DNA from: Chloracidobacterium sp.
GTDB lineage: Bacteria > Acidobacteriota > Blastocatellia > Pyrinomonadales > Pyrinomonadaceae
DNA: 64,000 bases
Direction: 5' to 3'
NCBI GenBank assembly: GCA_016706275.1
Contig: JADJJY010000003.1
Span: forward strand, 558,001-622,000
Below, in pieces: positions 1 through 6,738 of this stretch (position 1 is the first letter of the stretch; every line of letters begins with the position of its first letter). The notes under the pieces are model-generated. The model did not search any database. It worked only from the letters and a program-made list of their open reading frames with translations, and had not been told where the DNA came from. The position numbers were made by a program, and so were the translations under genes.

Positions 1-33
1 CGTTCCCAGATCGATTCCTATAATTTTGCCCAT
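1..33 (-). CDS. dnaK: Chaperone DnaK (Hsp70), N-terminal 11 codons only
   Basis: The first 33 bases, read on the minus strand, encode MGKIIGIDLGT, the start of DnaK with the first phosphate-binding strand of the actin-like ATPase fold. The rest lies outside the window. A good ribosome binding site (GAGGAAAA) sits just upstream of the ATG at about 36-47. DnaK is the ATP-dependent Hsp70 foldase of the cytoplasm and works with DnaJ and GrpE. The identification rests on a short but very characteristic motif; other Hsp70-like ATPases (for example HscA) share the glycine-rich start less exactly. Confidence 0.8.
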   Translation of the reverse strand, partial: MGKIIGIDLGT

Positions 34-575
34 AATGTTTTCCTCGCTAAGATGCTCGGTGGTCAGTGGTCAGGGGTCAGAAAGCCGGATGCATCGTATT
101 AAATAACCTATATTTATCAAATAATTGCTTGCTCTGATCTCTGCCGACTGCCAATTGCTGCTGCCGACTGGTTATCTGAGCCTGTGGAAATGATAATACT
201 TGAGTGTCTCATTGTCAAGTTTAAATTCACCGGCTGATCCGGGCTTTCGCGTTGGTCTTTGACGCTTCTATGATCTGTCATTGGTCACTGTGAAGAACTA
301 AAAGAACATGGCAGGACTAACGAATTCTGATGACTTGCCACTAGCTTCAGCTAGTGGTTTGGGGGATAAAATGGACCGGGCTTTAGCCCAAAAGAGGTCT
401 CAGGGCGTCTCCCCGCTGTTGGGCTAAAGCCCAGATCAAACTGACCAGCAACCACTAGCTAAAGCTAGTGGCAATTGAGAAAACCGCAGATCCCTTTTTG
501 AAAAATCCGCAAAATCTGCATAATCCGCAAAACCCGCAAAATAGGGTTTACTTTTTGACGCATTGGTAATAACTT
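34..575. other. Non-coding spacer between dnaK and the first plus-strand gene
   Basis: This stretch holds no credible ORF. It contains short tandem GGTCAG units at about 61-80, a direct repeat of TGCCGACTG near 147 and 162, the nested palindromic element, and a run of ATCCGCAAAA-like units at 505-541. Such low-complexity and palindromic spacers look like accumulated repeat elements. The dnaK promoter should lie at the left end but no clear hexamers were found. Confidence 0.5.
335..474. repeat. Nested palindromic element (two palindromes inside an inverted repeat)
   Basis: A 25-base palindrome (335-359, core CCACTAGCTTCAGCTAGTGG) is matched by its inverted copy at 450-474 with one mismatch. 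Inside this pair, the 14-base palindrome GGGCTTTAGCCCAA (378-391) is matched exactly in inverted orientation at 420-433. Each arm can form its own hairpin or the whole can fold into one long stem. It is non-coding and looks like a REP/MITE-type dispersed element. Only one copy is seen in this window, so its mobility is inferred. Confidence 0.7.
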
Positions 576-986
576 GTGTCATCTATGCGACTAAAAGAAA
601 CTGAAGAATGGAACGTTTTTACGGGTAAGCAGTATGGCCATACGGCTAAGAAAGAGGCTCGGGTTACCTTGGGCCACTATGGCACATTTTATCTGAACCG
701 GCAGGCGTTTACCGAGCTTGGCAGTCCTGGGGCGGTGGAGCTGCTTTTTGACGCGGGCAAACGCCGGATCGGGCTCAGACCGGTGGCGCACATGGCGCCG
801 CATGCATTCAAGATCGTGCAGCACACAAGAGCCGGCTACCATCGGCTATCCGCAGCCGCCTTTTGCCACCATCACGGCATCTTTTTCAAAGGCACGCTCC
901 TATTCCACGGCGTAACCATCGACGACAATGGAATGATGCGGCTCGATCTCGTCAACACAACGATCGTCACCCGCGGCGCGAGATAG
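576..986 (+). CDS. Hypothetical protein, 133-136 residues
   Basis: I do not recognise a family with certainty. The ORF can start at GTG 576 or at the more natural ATG 585. It reads as a small soluble protein with a basic N-terminal third, a middle section containing FYLNRQAFTELGSPGAVELLFD that could bind ligand or DNA as a compact alpha/beta domain, and a beta-rich C-terminus. There is no signal peptide or membrane segment. No strong ribosome binding site is visible. It sits next to a methylase relic and an R-M system, so it may be accessory, but nothing in the sequence shows a defence function. Confidence 0.55.
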   Translation: MSSMRLKETEEWNVFTGKQYGHTAKKEARVTLGHYGTFYLNRQAFTELGSPGAVELLFDAGKRRIGLRPVAHMAPHAFKIVQHTRAGYHRLSAAAFCHHHGIFFKGTLLFHGVTIDDNGMMRLDLVNTTIVTRGAR

Positions 987-1057
987 TGCGACCACGCCAC
1001 TTTTCCGCCGGTCAGCGACAGGGTGAGTGGTGTTGTAGAATTATCGACATCAAACGA

Positions 1058-1204
1058 ATGGAGGTCGGACAGGTGAGAACCGAAAAACGAGTTTCGGATC
1101 ATGGCGAGGTTTTAGGCTCAAAGCCTGAAGTGGACGTGATGCTCGACTTTGGAAAAACAGGAAACGGAAGGATGGACTCTCAATTTCTTAGGGTCGGTTA
1201 TTGA
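1058..1204 (+). pseudogene. Relic of an N-6 DNA methylase N-terminus
   Basis: The frame from ATG 1058 contains KRVSDHGEV, then MLDFGKTGNGRMDSQFL, ending at TGA 1202-1204. This follows the pattern KRVxDHGEV...MLDLV..ET.RIDSRFLEPACG that opens many N-6 adenine methylases of restriction systems. The match stops exactly before the SAM-binding motif would begin, so only about 45 residues remain and no catalytic residue survives. It ends one base from the 3' end of the convergent methyltransferase gene at 1205, suggesting an earlier R-M system was replaced at the same site. The family assignment is from memory of the motif. Confidence 0.5.
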
Positions 1205-2530
1205 TTATTCTAATTCGGACGCCGCAGACCGATCCCTCCGGACAGATAACGCAGACAAATGCCGCTTAATGGTCTCTGGTCGGTATGAACCGGTCAACTT
1301 CCCGAACCGGGGAGTTACGTGGACGACCTGAAAGTTGCCGCCTCCTTTCCACGATGTCGCCTCAGTGACTCCGCCCGTATCCGTTCCATCAAGCACTTGT
1401 TTAAGCCGCGGTAATACGAAGTCTAAGACAGTCTGAGCGTTCCGCTCGGCGACGACCCATTGCCGGCCCATCTTGTGAGCAACCGCAGCTGTAGTTCCAC
1501 TGCCGCCAAAAATGTCAACCACCAATTGCCCAGGGTTTGTGGCGATGTGGATAATACGTTCGAGAAGCGATTCCGGCTTAGGTGTATCGAACACTTCATG
1601 ATCGGGGAAGAGCTCCATTAAATGCCGTTTGGCGTCATCATTCGTGCCAGTATCGGTGCTTCCCCACACCGTGAATGGAACGAGACCCCGGAGCTGATGA
1701 GCGAAAAGTTTGAGGCGCGGTGAACCGTCCCCTCCCTTCGGAAACCAGATACGGTCATCGGCGAGCAGATCGCGATAGGTAGGTTCGGTTGCATACCAAG
1801 AGCGGCCTCTCGGCGGACGCAGAATTTGTCCCGTTGGAGTAACAATTTCGTATTGCTGAGCTCTTCGATAACCTGGAGCGGTGAAGGGCGCGTCTGACCA
1901 CGGACCTCGGGGATCGTTGTCCCTATTGAGTAGGAGCGCATTGTCTTTGACGAGTAAATTTCGAGAAGTCTTCCATTGTTTCGGCCCACTCGGAGCGTAC
2001 ACAAGAATAGTGTCGTGGTTTGTTGAAAAGGCGGCGCGTGAATCGCGAGAGTTCTTCTTTTGCCAGACGACCGATGCGACGAACGCGTTCTCGCCAAATA
2101 CCTCGTCCATAACCATCCGTGCGCGGTGCACCTCCGCATCGTCCAGGTGAACCCAAACACTTGCGTCATCAGCAAGCAGTGGACGAAGTGCCATTAGTCG
2201 TTCACGCATCATGCTTAGCCACATCGACCGATTCATTGTGTCGAGGTATTGGCGGAAATTTACTTGGGTGTTGAAGGGCGGGTCGATATATACGAGGCGA
2301 ATACCTCCGTTGAAGACGCGCGTGTGAGATTTCAAGGCTTGCAAGACATCCAGTCCGTCACCAACTGCCAAAATGTTCGTTCGAGTTTGTCGCCCCGGGG
2401 CAGTGAGTAGCTCAAAACTAAGAGGGTCACTTAAACGGCAATCATTTGGTTCGACCCATTCATAACCGGTTTCACCCGATGCCCGTAGTAACACATGTTT
2501 GTTTGGCCAAACGAGTTGTATTTCAGACAT
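1205..2530 (-). CDS. Site-specific DNA methyltransferase (beta-class, Mod-like)
   Basis: This 441-residue protein methylates adenine N6 or cytosine N4 in DNA with SAM. The catalytic motif IV DPPF is at residues 83-86 and precedes the SAM-binding motif FGGSGTT at 341-347. That order defines the beta class (N6_N4_Mtase fold, as in type III Mod and several type II enzymes). A TPKPE segment at 317-320 before motif I is also typical. It is transcribed away from the second methyltransferase at 2625, with a 94-base spacer carrying a direct repeat. It probably protects the recognition site, or one strand of an asymmetric site, against the HNH nuclease at 3531. Specificity cannot be read from sequence. 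Confidence 0.85.
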   Translation of the reverse strand: MSEIQLVWPNKHVLLRASGETGYEWVEPNDCRLSDPLSFELLTAPGRQTRTNILAVGDGLDVLQALKSHTRVFNGGIRLVYIDPPFNTQVNFRQYLDTMNRSMWLSMMRERLMALRPLLADDASVWVHLDDAEVHRARMVMDEVFGENAFVASVVWQKKNSRDSRAAFSTNHDTILVYAPSGPKQWKTSRNLLVKDNALLLNRDNDPRGPWSDAPFTAPGYRRAQQYEIVTPTGQILRPPRGRSWYATEPTYRDLLADDRIWFPKGGDGSPRLKLFAHQLRGLVPFTVWGSTDTGTNDDAKRHLMELFPDHEVFDTPKPESLLERIIHIATNPGQLVVDIFGGSGTTAAVAHKMGRQWVVAERNAQTVLDFVLPRLKQVLDGTDTGGVTEATSWKGGGNFQVVHVTPRFGKLTGSYRPETIKRHLSALSVRRDRSAASELE

Positions 2531-2559
2531 AAGAATCCTCTGTGGGATGATGAACCAAG

Positions 2560-2612
2560 ATGCAGTCTAGTGTACACTGGTTTGCGCGACACCACAATGC
2601 AGTCTAACGTAC
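2560..2612. promoter_or_regulatory. Direct repeat in the divergent R-M promoter region
   Basis: The spacer between the two methyltransferase genes holds two copies of ATGCAGTCTA followed by GTGTAC (2560-2575) and ACGTAC (2597-2612), 37 bases apart. They lie between the two start codons, where an autoregulatory operator of an R-M system would be expected. No controller (C) protein gene is visible nearby, so a regulatory function is inference only. Confidence 0.4.
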
Positions 2613-2624
2613 CAGCGACAAGGC

Positions 2625-3530
2625 ATGACTCAGATGTTTCCAGACAATGCAACATGGTTATTTCCTAACGTTGCGCCCGATCCGGCGCCTATCAAGCCCT
2701 TTATCCGATGGGCTGGTGGCAAGTCGCGACTGCTCTCACGCATACTCCCGCATGTACCTCAGAAGATCGAAGACTATTACGAGCCATTCCTCGGTGGTGG
2801 TGCTGTTTTTCTTGCATGTGCAAGCCGGATCACTGGTCGCTCGCATTTAGCGGACCTCAATGAACACCTCGTCGCGGCATGGGTTGCAATGCGGGACCGT
2901 CAACCTGAACTGCAAGCCCTGCTCGCTTGGTACGCGGCGAATGATTCCAAGGAATTTTTTTATCAAATTCGATCAGCTACACCCACTTCATCGCTTGATA
3001 AGGCGGCACGCTTCCTTTATCTGAACGGAGTGTCCTGGAATCATCTTTGGCGCGAGAACTCTCGGACAGGAGCCATGAACGCACCTTGGGGAAACCGTCA
3101 ATTTAAAGAGATTAGAGAAACCACAATGGCAGCGATAGGCAGAGTATTGGCTAGGGCAGACATCGTAGCTGCGGACTTTCGTGGGGTACTTAAAGGTGCG
3201 ACGAGCGGGGACTTTGTCTACCTCGACCCACCATACTTGCCAATATTCTCAAATCCCGACACTGAAAAAGAGCCCACAGCAAAATTTAATAAGTATACGG
3301 CGAAAACCTTTGAACTACCGGACCTCGTGGATTTGGCTAATATTTGTGCGGACTTAACTCGTCGCAATGTGCGATGGGTAATGTCCAATCGCGATACCGA
3401 ATCAGTCCGTGATCTTTTTCCGGGTGCGGAGATCCTACGTTTCACAACACATCGATCACTAGCTGCGCACAGCCGACGAGAAGTCGAAGCGCACCAGTCG
3501 CCCGAAGCGATAATTATTGGGGGAATTTAA
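2625..3530 (+). CDS. Dam-family adenine-specific DNA methyltransferase (alpha-class)
   Basis: This 301-residue N6-adenine methyltransferase has motif X at residues 26-37 (FIRWAGGKSRLL), SAM motif I at 54-62 (PFLGGGAVF), the Dam-type RFLYLNGVSWNHLWR segment at 129-143 and catalytic DPPY at 201-204. Motif order X-I-IV is the alpha class, like Dam and DpnIIA. Length and motifs are complete, so it should be active. The stop codon directly abuts the ATG of the HNH gene at 3531, so the two are translated as one unit. ATG 2625 is chosen as most upstream; ATG 2634 or 2647 are alternatives because the ribosome binding site is weak. Confidence 0.9.
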   Translation: MTQMFPDNATWLFPNVAPDPAPIKPFIRWAGGKSRLLSRILPHVPQKIEDYYEPFLGGGAVFLACASRITGRSHLADLNEHLVAAWVAMRDRQPELQALLAWYAANDSKEFFYQIRSATPTSSLDKAARFLYLNGVSWNHLWRENSRTGAMNAPWGNRQFKEIRETTMAAIGRVLARADIVAADFRGVLKGATSGDFVYLDPPYLPIFSNPDTEKEPTAKFNKYTAKTFELPDLVDLANICADLTRRNVRWVMSNRDTESVRDLFPGAEILRFTTHRSLAAHSRREVEAHQSPEAIIIGGI

Positions 3531-4886
3531 ATGGCTTTGCAACCAGTTGAGTGGGTACTCGTTATCTATTATGGTCCGGAGGCACACCGTGCTACCTACG
3601 GTCGCCAGGTAAAAAGCAATCGATATACGAAAGACTACATTCAGCTTTCCCGGAAAGCCGAGTTCCTTGAAACGATCTCGAACATCTTCCCAGTCGCAGG
3701 AGGCGTTGGTTCGGTTTCACTTACATATCAGTGGCCGAAGGGAACGACGGCGGGATCACTGGTATTCCTATCCGCCGACCGTCCACACTTGAAGTGGGAG
3801 ACGAGCCTCGGAGCTCCAAAAGCTTGGAAGATGTCGCTAACACCAAGTGACGCCTCGGCCGAGACAATCCCCGGAGATGCTTCTCATCTTGATTTTGATG
3901 CTGCGGAAAATGAATTGGCATTGCTAGCAAGCCGTGGAGCCGGGCAACCCTACCTACTGGCCATCAAACTGAGGGATGAGCCAAATAAGTTGCACTTGCG
4001 AGCCTATCTCGAGAATCCAACTGACGAATTTAGATGGGCCGACATGGGGCTTGTCCCAGAGGCCATACGAATATTAAGCGCAAAAACATCGCAGACTTCG
4101 GCCCTCAAATGGTCAACCTTTCAGAGCGGCGGAATAGCACTGGGCACAACCGTCGAAGACGCGCTGTTGCGGCTAATTGAATCAACAGATCCTAAAACGG
4201 TAATCAACGGCTTTGATCCTGAAACGGGCCGACGCCTTGCTACCTACTGGCGACAGCCTGGGTATGGTCTGTTCTTCGATCCAACTCGAAACCACGACGC
4301 ATGGTTTCAGAGCGTGCCTGTTTCGGAGCGTTCAAAAGTGTCGGCTGATGAAATCCTGACCCTGCTAAACGAGACCTTTCCTCCCGTACCACAAGGCGAC
4401 GCAGCTGCCGAGAGATCCGAACCGGATCCCGACGAGGTCGAAGTCTTCCGAGATCAAATCCAGCGGAGGGATTTTGAGGTTCCAGACTCTACCGCTACGG
4501 TCAAAACGAGAGGTAGCGCCCAAAAAGCGTTCGCCGATCAAGTAAAGACAAACTACGGTTTTCGGTGTGCGATTACTGGCATCGTCACAAAGGACTTCCT
4601 TATTGCGGCGCACATCGTTCCGTGGAGCAAAGATCAAACCATTCGACTAGATCCGTCAAACGGCATCTGCCTGTCATTAATTATGGACCGCGCTTTCGAG
4701 AAGGGATTCTTACTTATCGAGGATGACTACACAATTCGAATCGACTGGGACAAAATCGGCGATGACGAAGGGTTACTCAGCCAGCTTGCTCCATACGACG
4801 GGCAGAAACTTAATGCACCAGCGAAAGAAGTGCCGAAGGTGTCGTATCTTGAGCGACGCCGCAAAATTGTTGTTTCTACCGAATGA
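3531..4886 (+). CDS. HNH restriction endonuclease
   Basis: This 451-residue protein has an unrecognised N-terminal region of about 310 residues, perhaps for target recognition, and a C-terminal HNH_2-type nuclease domain at about 325-410. Visible parts are CAITG at 346-350, AAHIVPW at 359-365 with the general-base histidine H361, and LDPSNGICLSLIMDRAFEKG at 373-392. The last part matches the HNH_2 pattern with NG and a D..F..G tail. It follows the Dam-type gene with no gap, which fits a type II restriction enzyme co-made with its methylase. Two methyltransferases beside one nuclease suggest an asymmetric or double-protected target. A type IV role is less likely given the linked methylases. 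Confidence 0.8.
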   Translation: MALQPVEWVLVIYYGPEAHRATYGRQVKSNRYTKDYIQLSRKAEFLETISNIFPVAGGVGSVSLTYQWPKGTTAGSLVFLSADRPHLKWETSLGAPKAWKMSLTPSDASAETIPGDASHLDFDAAENELALLASRGAGQPYLLAIKLRDEPNKLHLRAYLENPTDEFRWADMGLVPEAIRILSAKTSQTSALKWSTFQSGGIALGTTVEDALLRLIESTDPKTVINGFDPETGRRLATYWRQPGYGLFFDPTRNHDAWFQSVPVSERSKVSADEILTLLNETFPPVPQGDAAAERSEPDPDEVEVFRDQIQRRDFEVPDSTATVKTRGSAQKAFADQVKTNYGFRCAITGIVTKDFLIAAHIVPWSKDQTIRLDPSNGICLSLIMDRAFEKGFLLIEDDYTIRIDWDKIGDDEGLLSQLAPYDGQKLNAPAKEVPKVSYLERRRKIVVSTE

Positions 4887-4981
4887 ACTACGTCATAAAA
4901 AAGCGGGTCAGGCCTGCGATTCCAGTCCTTTTCTATCCTCCAAACATGTTGTTAAATTATTGTAAACAGCAGTTTTTAGGG

Positions 4982-5010
4982 TTGACATTGACCGCTTGCT
5001 TCAATATATT
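4982..5010 (+). promoter_or_regulatory. Consensus sigma-70-type promoter for the candidate sRNA
   Basis: TTGACA at 4982-4987 is followed by exactly 17 bases and TATATT at 5005-5010. This is one of the best promoter matches in the window. Transcription would begin near 5016-5018, at or next to the first base of the 16-base element. Confidence 0.65.
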
Positions 5011-5016
5011 CCTTTC

Positions 5017-5090
5017 TGTCGGTTCACATCCTGAATTTTTCTGGAATGTGACTATTAGGCGGTTCTTTTCGAAGAACCGCCTTTCCTTTT
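5017..5090 (+). ncRNA. Candidate small RNA of about 74 nt with antisense 5' end
   Basis: The predicted transcript starts seven bases after a consensus promoter and ends in a 10-bp hairpin with a UUCG tetraloop plus a T-rich tail. Its first 16 bases (TGTCGGTTCACATCCT, 5017-5032) are a perfect reverse complement of 5201-5216, in the presumed leader of the 33-residue ORF at 5263. No ORF with a start signal lies within it. Length, exposed 5' pairing region and 3' terminator are the usual architecture of sRNA antitoxins such as IstR-1 or OrzO. Transcription itself is inferred. Confidence 0.5.
5058..5090 (+). terminator. Rho-independent terminator with UUCG tetraloop
   Basis: The stem GGCGGTTCTT (5058-5067) pairs perfectly with AAGAACCGCC (5072-5081) around the loop TTCG, followed by TTTCCTTTT. 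There is no upstream protein-coding gene to terminate, which is the main reason to suspect a short RNA from the promoter at 4982. Confidence 0.75.
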
Positions 5091-5200
5091 CGTCCAATTT
5101 TGCGCTTAAGACCGTTCTCGCTCAAATTGTTAACATCTTGTTAATGTAGGGTTCATGCGCTGTTAATCAAATGCCCATAATCTCTTTGGTACAAGATGAA

Positions 5201-5216
5201 AGGATGTGAACCGACA
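5201..5216 (+). promoter_or_regulatory. 16-base element complementary to the sRNA 5' end
   Basis: AGGATGTGAACCGACA is the exact reverse complement of 5017-5032. It lies 30 bases upstream of the ribosome binding site of the 33-residue ORF and inside a possible 13-codon leader ORF (ATG 5196 to TGA 5237). A weak -10-like CATAAT at 5176-5181 could start a transcript near 5188 that includes it. Its function as an sRNA target is inferred from position and perfect pairing. Confidence 0.5.
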
Positions 5217-5262
5217 CTTGACAATCTTTCTTCTTGATATTTGAAGAAAGGAGGTCAAAGCA

Positions 5263-5364
5263 ATGTTGGACCAAGAAGGTTGGTTGTACCTACACCTTTT
5301 GGTTCTGACCCTGGGAATAATCCGGGAACTGATACCGATTACCAAAGACAGAAAAACCAAATAA
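5263..5364 (+). CDS. Candidate 33-residue hydrophobic peptide (possible type I toxin)
   Basis: The ORF starts at ATG 5263, seven bases after AAAGGAGGT (5247-5255), one of the strongest ribosome binding sites in the window, and ends at TAA 5362-5364. The peptide has an acidic N-terminus (MLDQEG), a hydrophobic stretch from about residue 7 to 27 containing LYLHLLVLTLGII, and a basic tail (KDRKTK). Size and layout resemble small membrane toxins of the Fst/Ldr/TisB kind, though no sequence similarity is claimed. A terminator follows within 12 bases. An overlapping frame from TTG 5241 lacks a ribosome binding site and is less likely. Confidence 0.45.
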   Translation: MLDQEGWLYLHLLVLTLGIIRELIPITKDRKTK

Positions 5365-5375
5365 CAACTAAACTG

Positions 5376-5408
5376 AGCCGCAGGGGTAATAGCCTGCGGT
5401 TCTTTATT
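5376..5408 (+). terminator. Rho-independent terminator after the small ORF
   Basis: CCGCAGG (5378-5384) pairs with CCTGCGG (5393-5399), extended by wobble and A-T pairs, followed by TTCTTTATTTT. It lies 12 bases after the stop codon of the 33-residue ORF, so that ORF would be a monocistronic unit. Confidence 0.65.
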
Positions 5409-5749
5409 TTAAAGTTGACTGGGGCAACCCGGCGATTCCGATTCTTTTCTACAATCCTCCAATATTTTTGAGCCACTGACACGACGCACCCGGTCGATAC
5501 CTCTCCCGGTTCTGACAAGATTCCGTGGGTTACGGCTTTAGCACTGGCCGCGTCTTGCCAGGCCAGAAACCCAACCAATCCTACAGTCATTTGATCGCTA
5601 CGCGGCCAAGGCAGAGACAACCATCAAAATATCTAACAAAAGACAGCGAACGGCGTAATAACTGCATCTGTAATTTGAGACTGGAAAATCTGCTCTGATA
5701 TATTTACAGTATTCGAATATCAAAGTTTGTTAAGGAAATTATCACCACT

Positions 5750-6688
5750 ATGAAAAGAACGTTTTCGGCCGTCGTCGTCATGCTGGCTGCGGTTTTGTTT
5801 ATCTCGAGCACCTATGCTCAAAAGCCGCCTACAAAAGAAGAGCTTTTGAAACAGATCGCCACTCTGTCCAACACGAAAACGCCTGAGGATTCGGCGAAAG
5901 CGTATGCTTTGGGCAAAGATTATATTGCAAGATTTGGCAAAGATACTGACGCGAACACGGCTAAGGTCAAAACGTACGTTAGCGCCTATCGCCAAAATCA
6001 GTTTTTTATCCAGATCGACGCAAAAAAATACCCGGAAAGCTTTACGATCGGCCGAGAGATCCTCAGTGAGCAGCCGGATAATCTAGATGTATTAATGAAT
6101 CTCGCCTATGCCGGTTATGCAGCATCGGGAACCCCGGAAGGTGCGGTTTACATAAACGACGCAATCAGCTACTCGCGAAAGAGCGTACAGCTGCTCGATG
6201 GTGGGACGACGCCTAAATCGTTCGCCCCATTCGTCGATAAAAACGATGTGATGGCATACATGTATTTTATCGATGGCAGTTTGTCGTTGGAAAAAGAACC
6301 GGCCGCCGCTGCCGGAAATATCTATAAAGCGACACAGATCGACTCACAGATCAAGAACGACCCGCTTGCCTACTATCTGATCGCGATGTACTACGAGGAC
6401 GTTTACGCAAAGCTATCAACTGACCTTAAAGCGAAAACAGCCGCAAAAACGATAAGCGACGACGAAACGAAAAAGGCTATGGCCAGGATCAACGGAGCGA
6501 TCGACCTGATGCTAGACGCTTATGCAAGAGCATGTAAACTCGCCGAAGCCACAAAACATCCGAACTATGCGAACTGGAAAGCCCGCCTGGACCAGGTGTA
6601 TAAATTTCGCAGGGGTTCGGACTCGGGCATCGCTGAGTTTATTACATACAAAAACACAACACCGTTGCCGGACCCCAGCAAATTCTAA
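5750..6688 (+). CDS. Exported TPR-like protein
   Basis: The 312-residue protein begins with a Sec signal peptide (MKRTF, hydrophobic core, cleavage near AQKPP at about residue 24). The mature part is almost entirely helical, with repeated helix pairs containing alanine, tyrosine and leucine spacings like tetratricopeptide repeats (for example 95-125 and 180-230). It is probably a periplasmic protein-binding scaffold. No catalytic motif is visible. AAGGAAA precedes the ATG. A strong terminator follows, and the next gene converges on it. The fold is inferred from periodicity only. Confidence 0.75.
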   Translation: MKRTFSAVVVMLAAVLFISSTYAQKPPTKEELLKQIATLSNTKTPEDSAKAYALGKDYIARFGKDTDANTAKVKTYVSAYRQNQFFIQIDAKKYPESFTIGREILSEQPDNLDVLMNLAYAGYAASGTPEGAVYINDAISYSRKSVQLLDGGTTPKSFAPFVDKNDVMAYMYFIDGSLSLEKEPAAAAGNIYKATQIDSQIKNDPLAYYLIAMYYEDVYAKLSTDLKAKTAAKTISDDETKKAMARINGAIDLMLDAYARACKLAEATKHPNYANWKARLDQVYKFRRGSDSGIAEFITYKNTTPLPDPSKF

Positions 6689-6695
6689 TTTAAAG

Positions 6696-6722
6696 AAAAG
6701 GCGACCCAAGGGTCGCCTTTTC
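6696..6722. terminator. Bidirectional terminator between convergent genes
   Basis: AAAAGGCGACC and GGTCGCCTTTT form an 11-bp stem with loop CAAG. A-run and T-run flank it on either side, so it can stop transcription from both the TPR-like gene and the convergent gene at 6739. Confidence 0.8.
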
Positions 6723-6738
6723 TACCAATGGTTAATGT

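Larger units (their letters stand above)
4887..5749. other. AT-rich intergenic region holding a candidate sRNA/small-peptide module
   Basis: No long gene is credible here; ORFs such as 4883-5149 have atypical composition and lack ribosome binding sites. From left to right it holds a consensus promoter, a short terminator-ended transcript, a 16-base inverted match, a tiny ORF with an ideal ribosome binding site, and a second terminator (each listed separately). The segment 5470-5640 is structured (CTGGCC...GGCCAG hairpin at about 5544-5567) but I could not assign it to any RNA family. Confidence 0.5.

Noticed and set aside
863..1057. Start of the 113-residue ORF upstream of the methylase relic
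   Set aside because: The part before 1058 overlaps the 576-986 gene in another frame and shows no family resemblance; only the 1058-1204 part matches a methylase opening.
1618..2175. 185-residue minus-strand ORF inside the beta-class methyltransferase gene
   Set aside because: It is out of frame with the true gene, which carries complete methyltransferase motifs.
4883..5149. 88-residue plus-strand ORF in the intergenic region
   Set aside because: It spans a strong terminator and promoter, has AT-driven composition (many Phe, Asn, Leu) and no ribosome binding site, so it is probably an artefact.
5241..5471. 76-residue ORF from TTG 5241 containing the 33-codon frame's DNA in another frame
   Set aside because: The ribosome binding site lies inside it and the terminator interrupts it; the frame from ATG 5263 is far better supported.
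5457..5560. Cobalamin or cyclic-di-GMP riboswitch near GAGCCACTGAC
   Set aside because: Only the GCCACTG heptamer is shared; other conserved boxes (including AGTCAG and the ACCTGCC-type end) are absent.
5475..5600. Possible SRP-like RNA on the minus strand (GTCAGAACCGGGAGAGGT resembles GTCAGGACCGGAAGGT)
   Set aside because: The loop is six instead of four bases, the AGCA side is not conserved and flanking helices do not pair well; at most a degenerate likeness. A covariance search with the bacterial small SRP model would decide.
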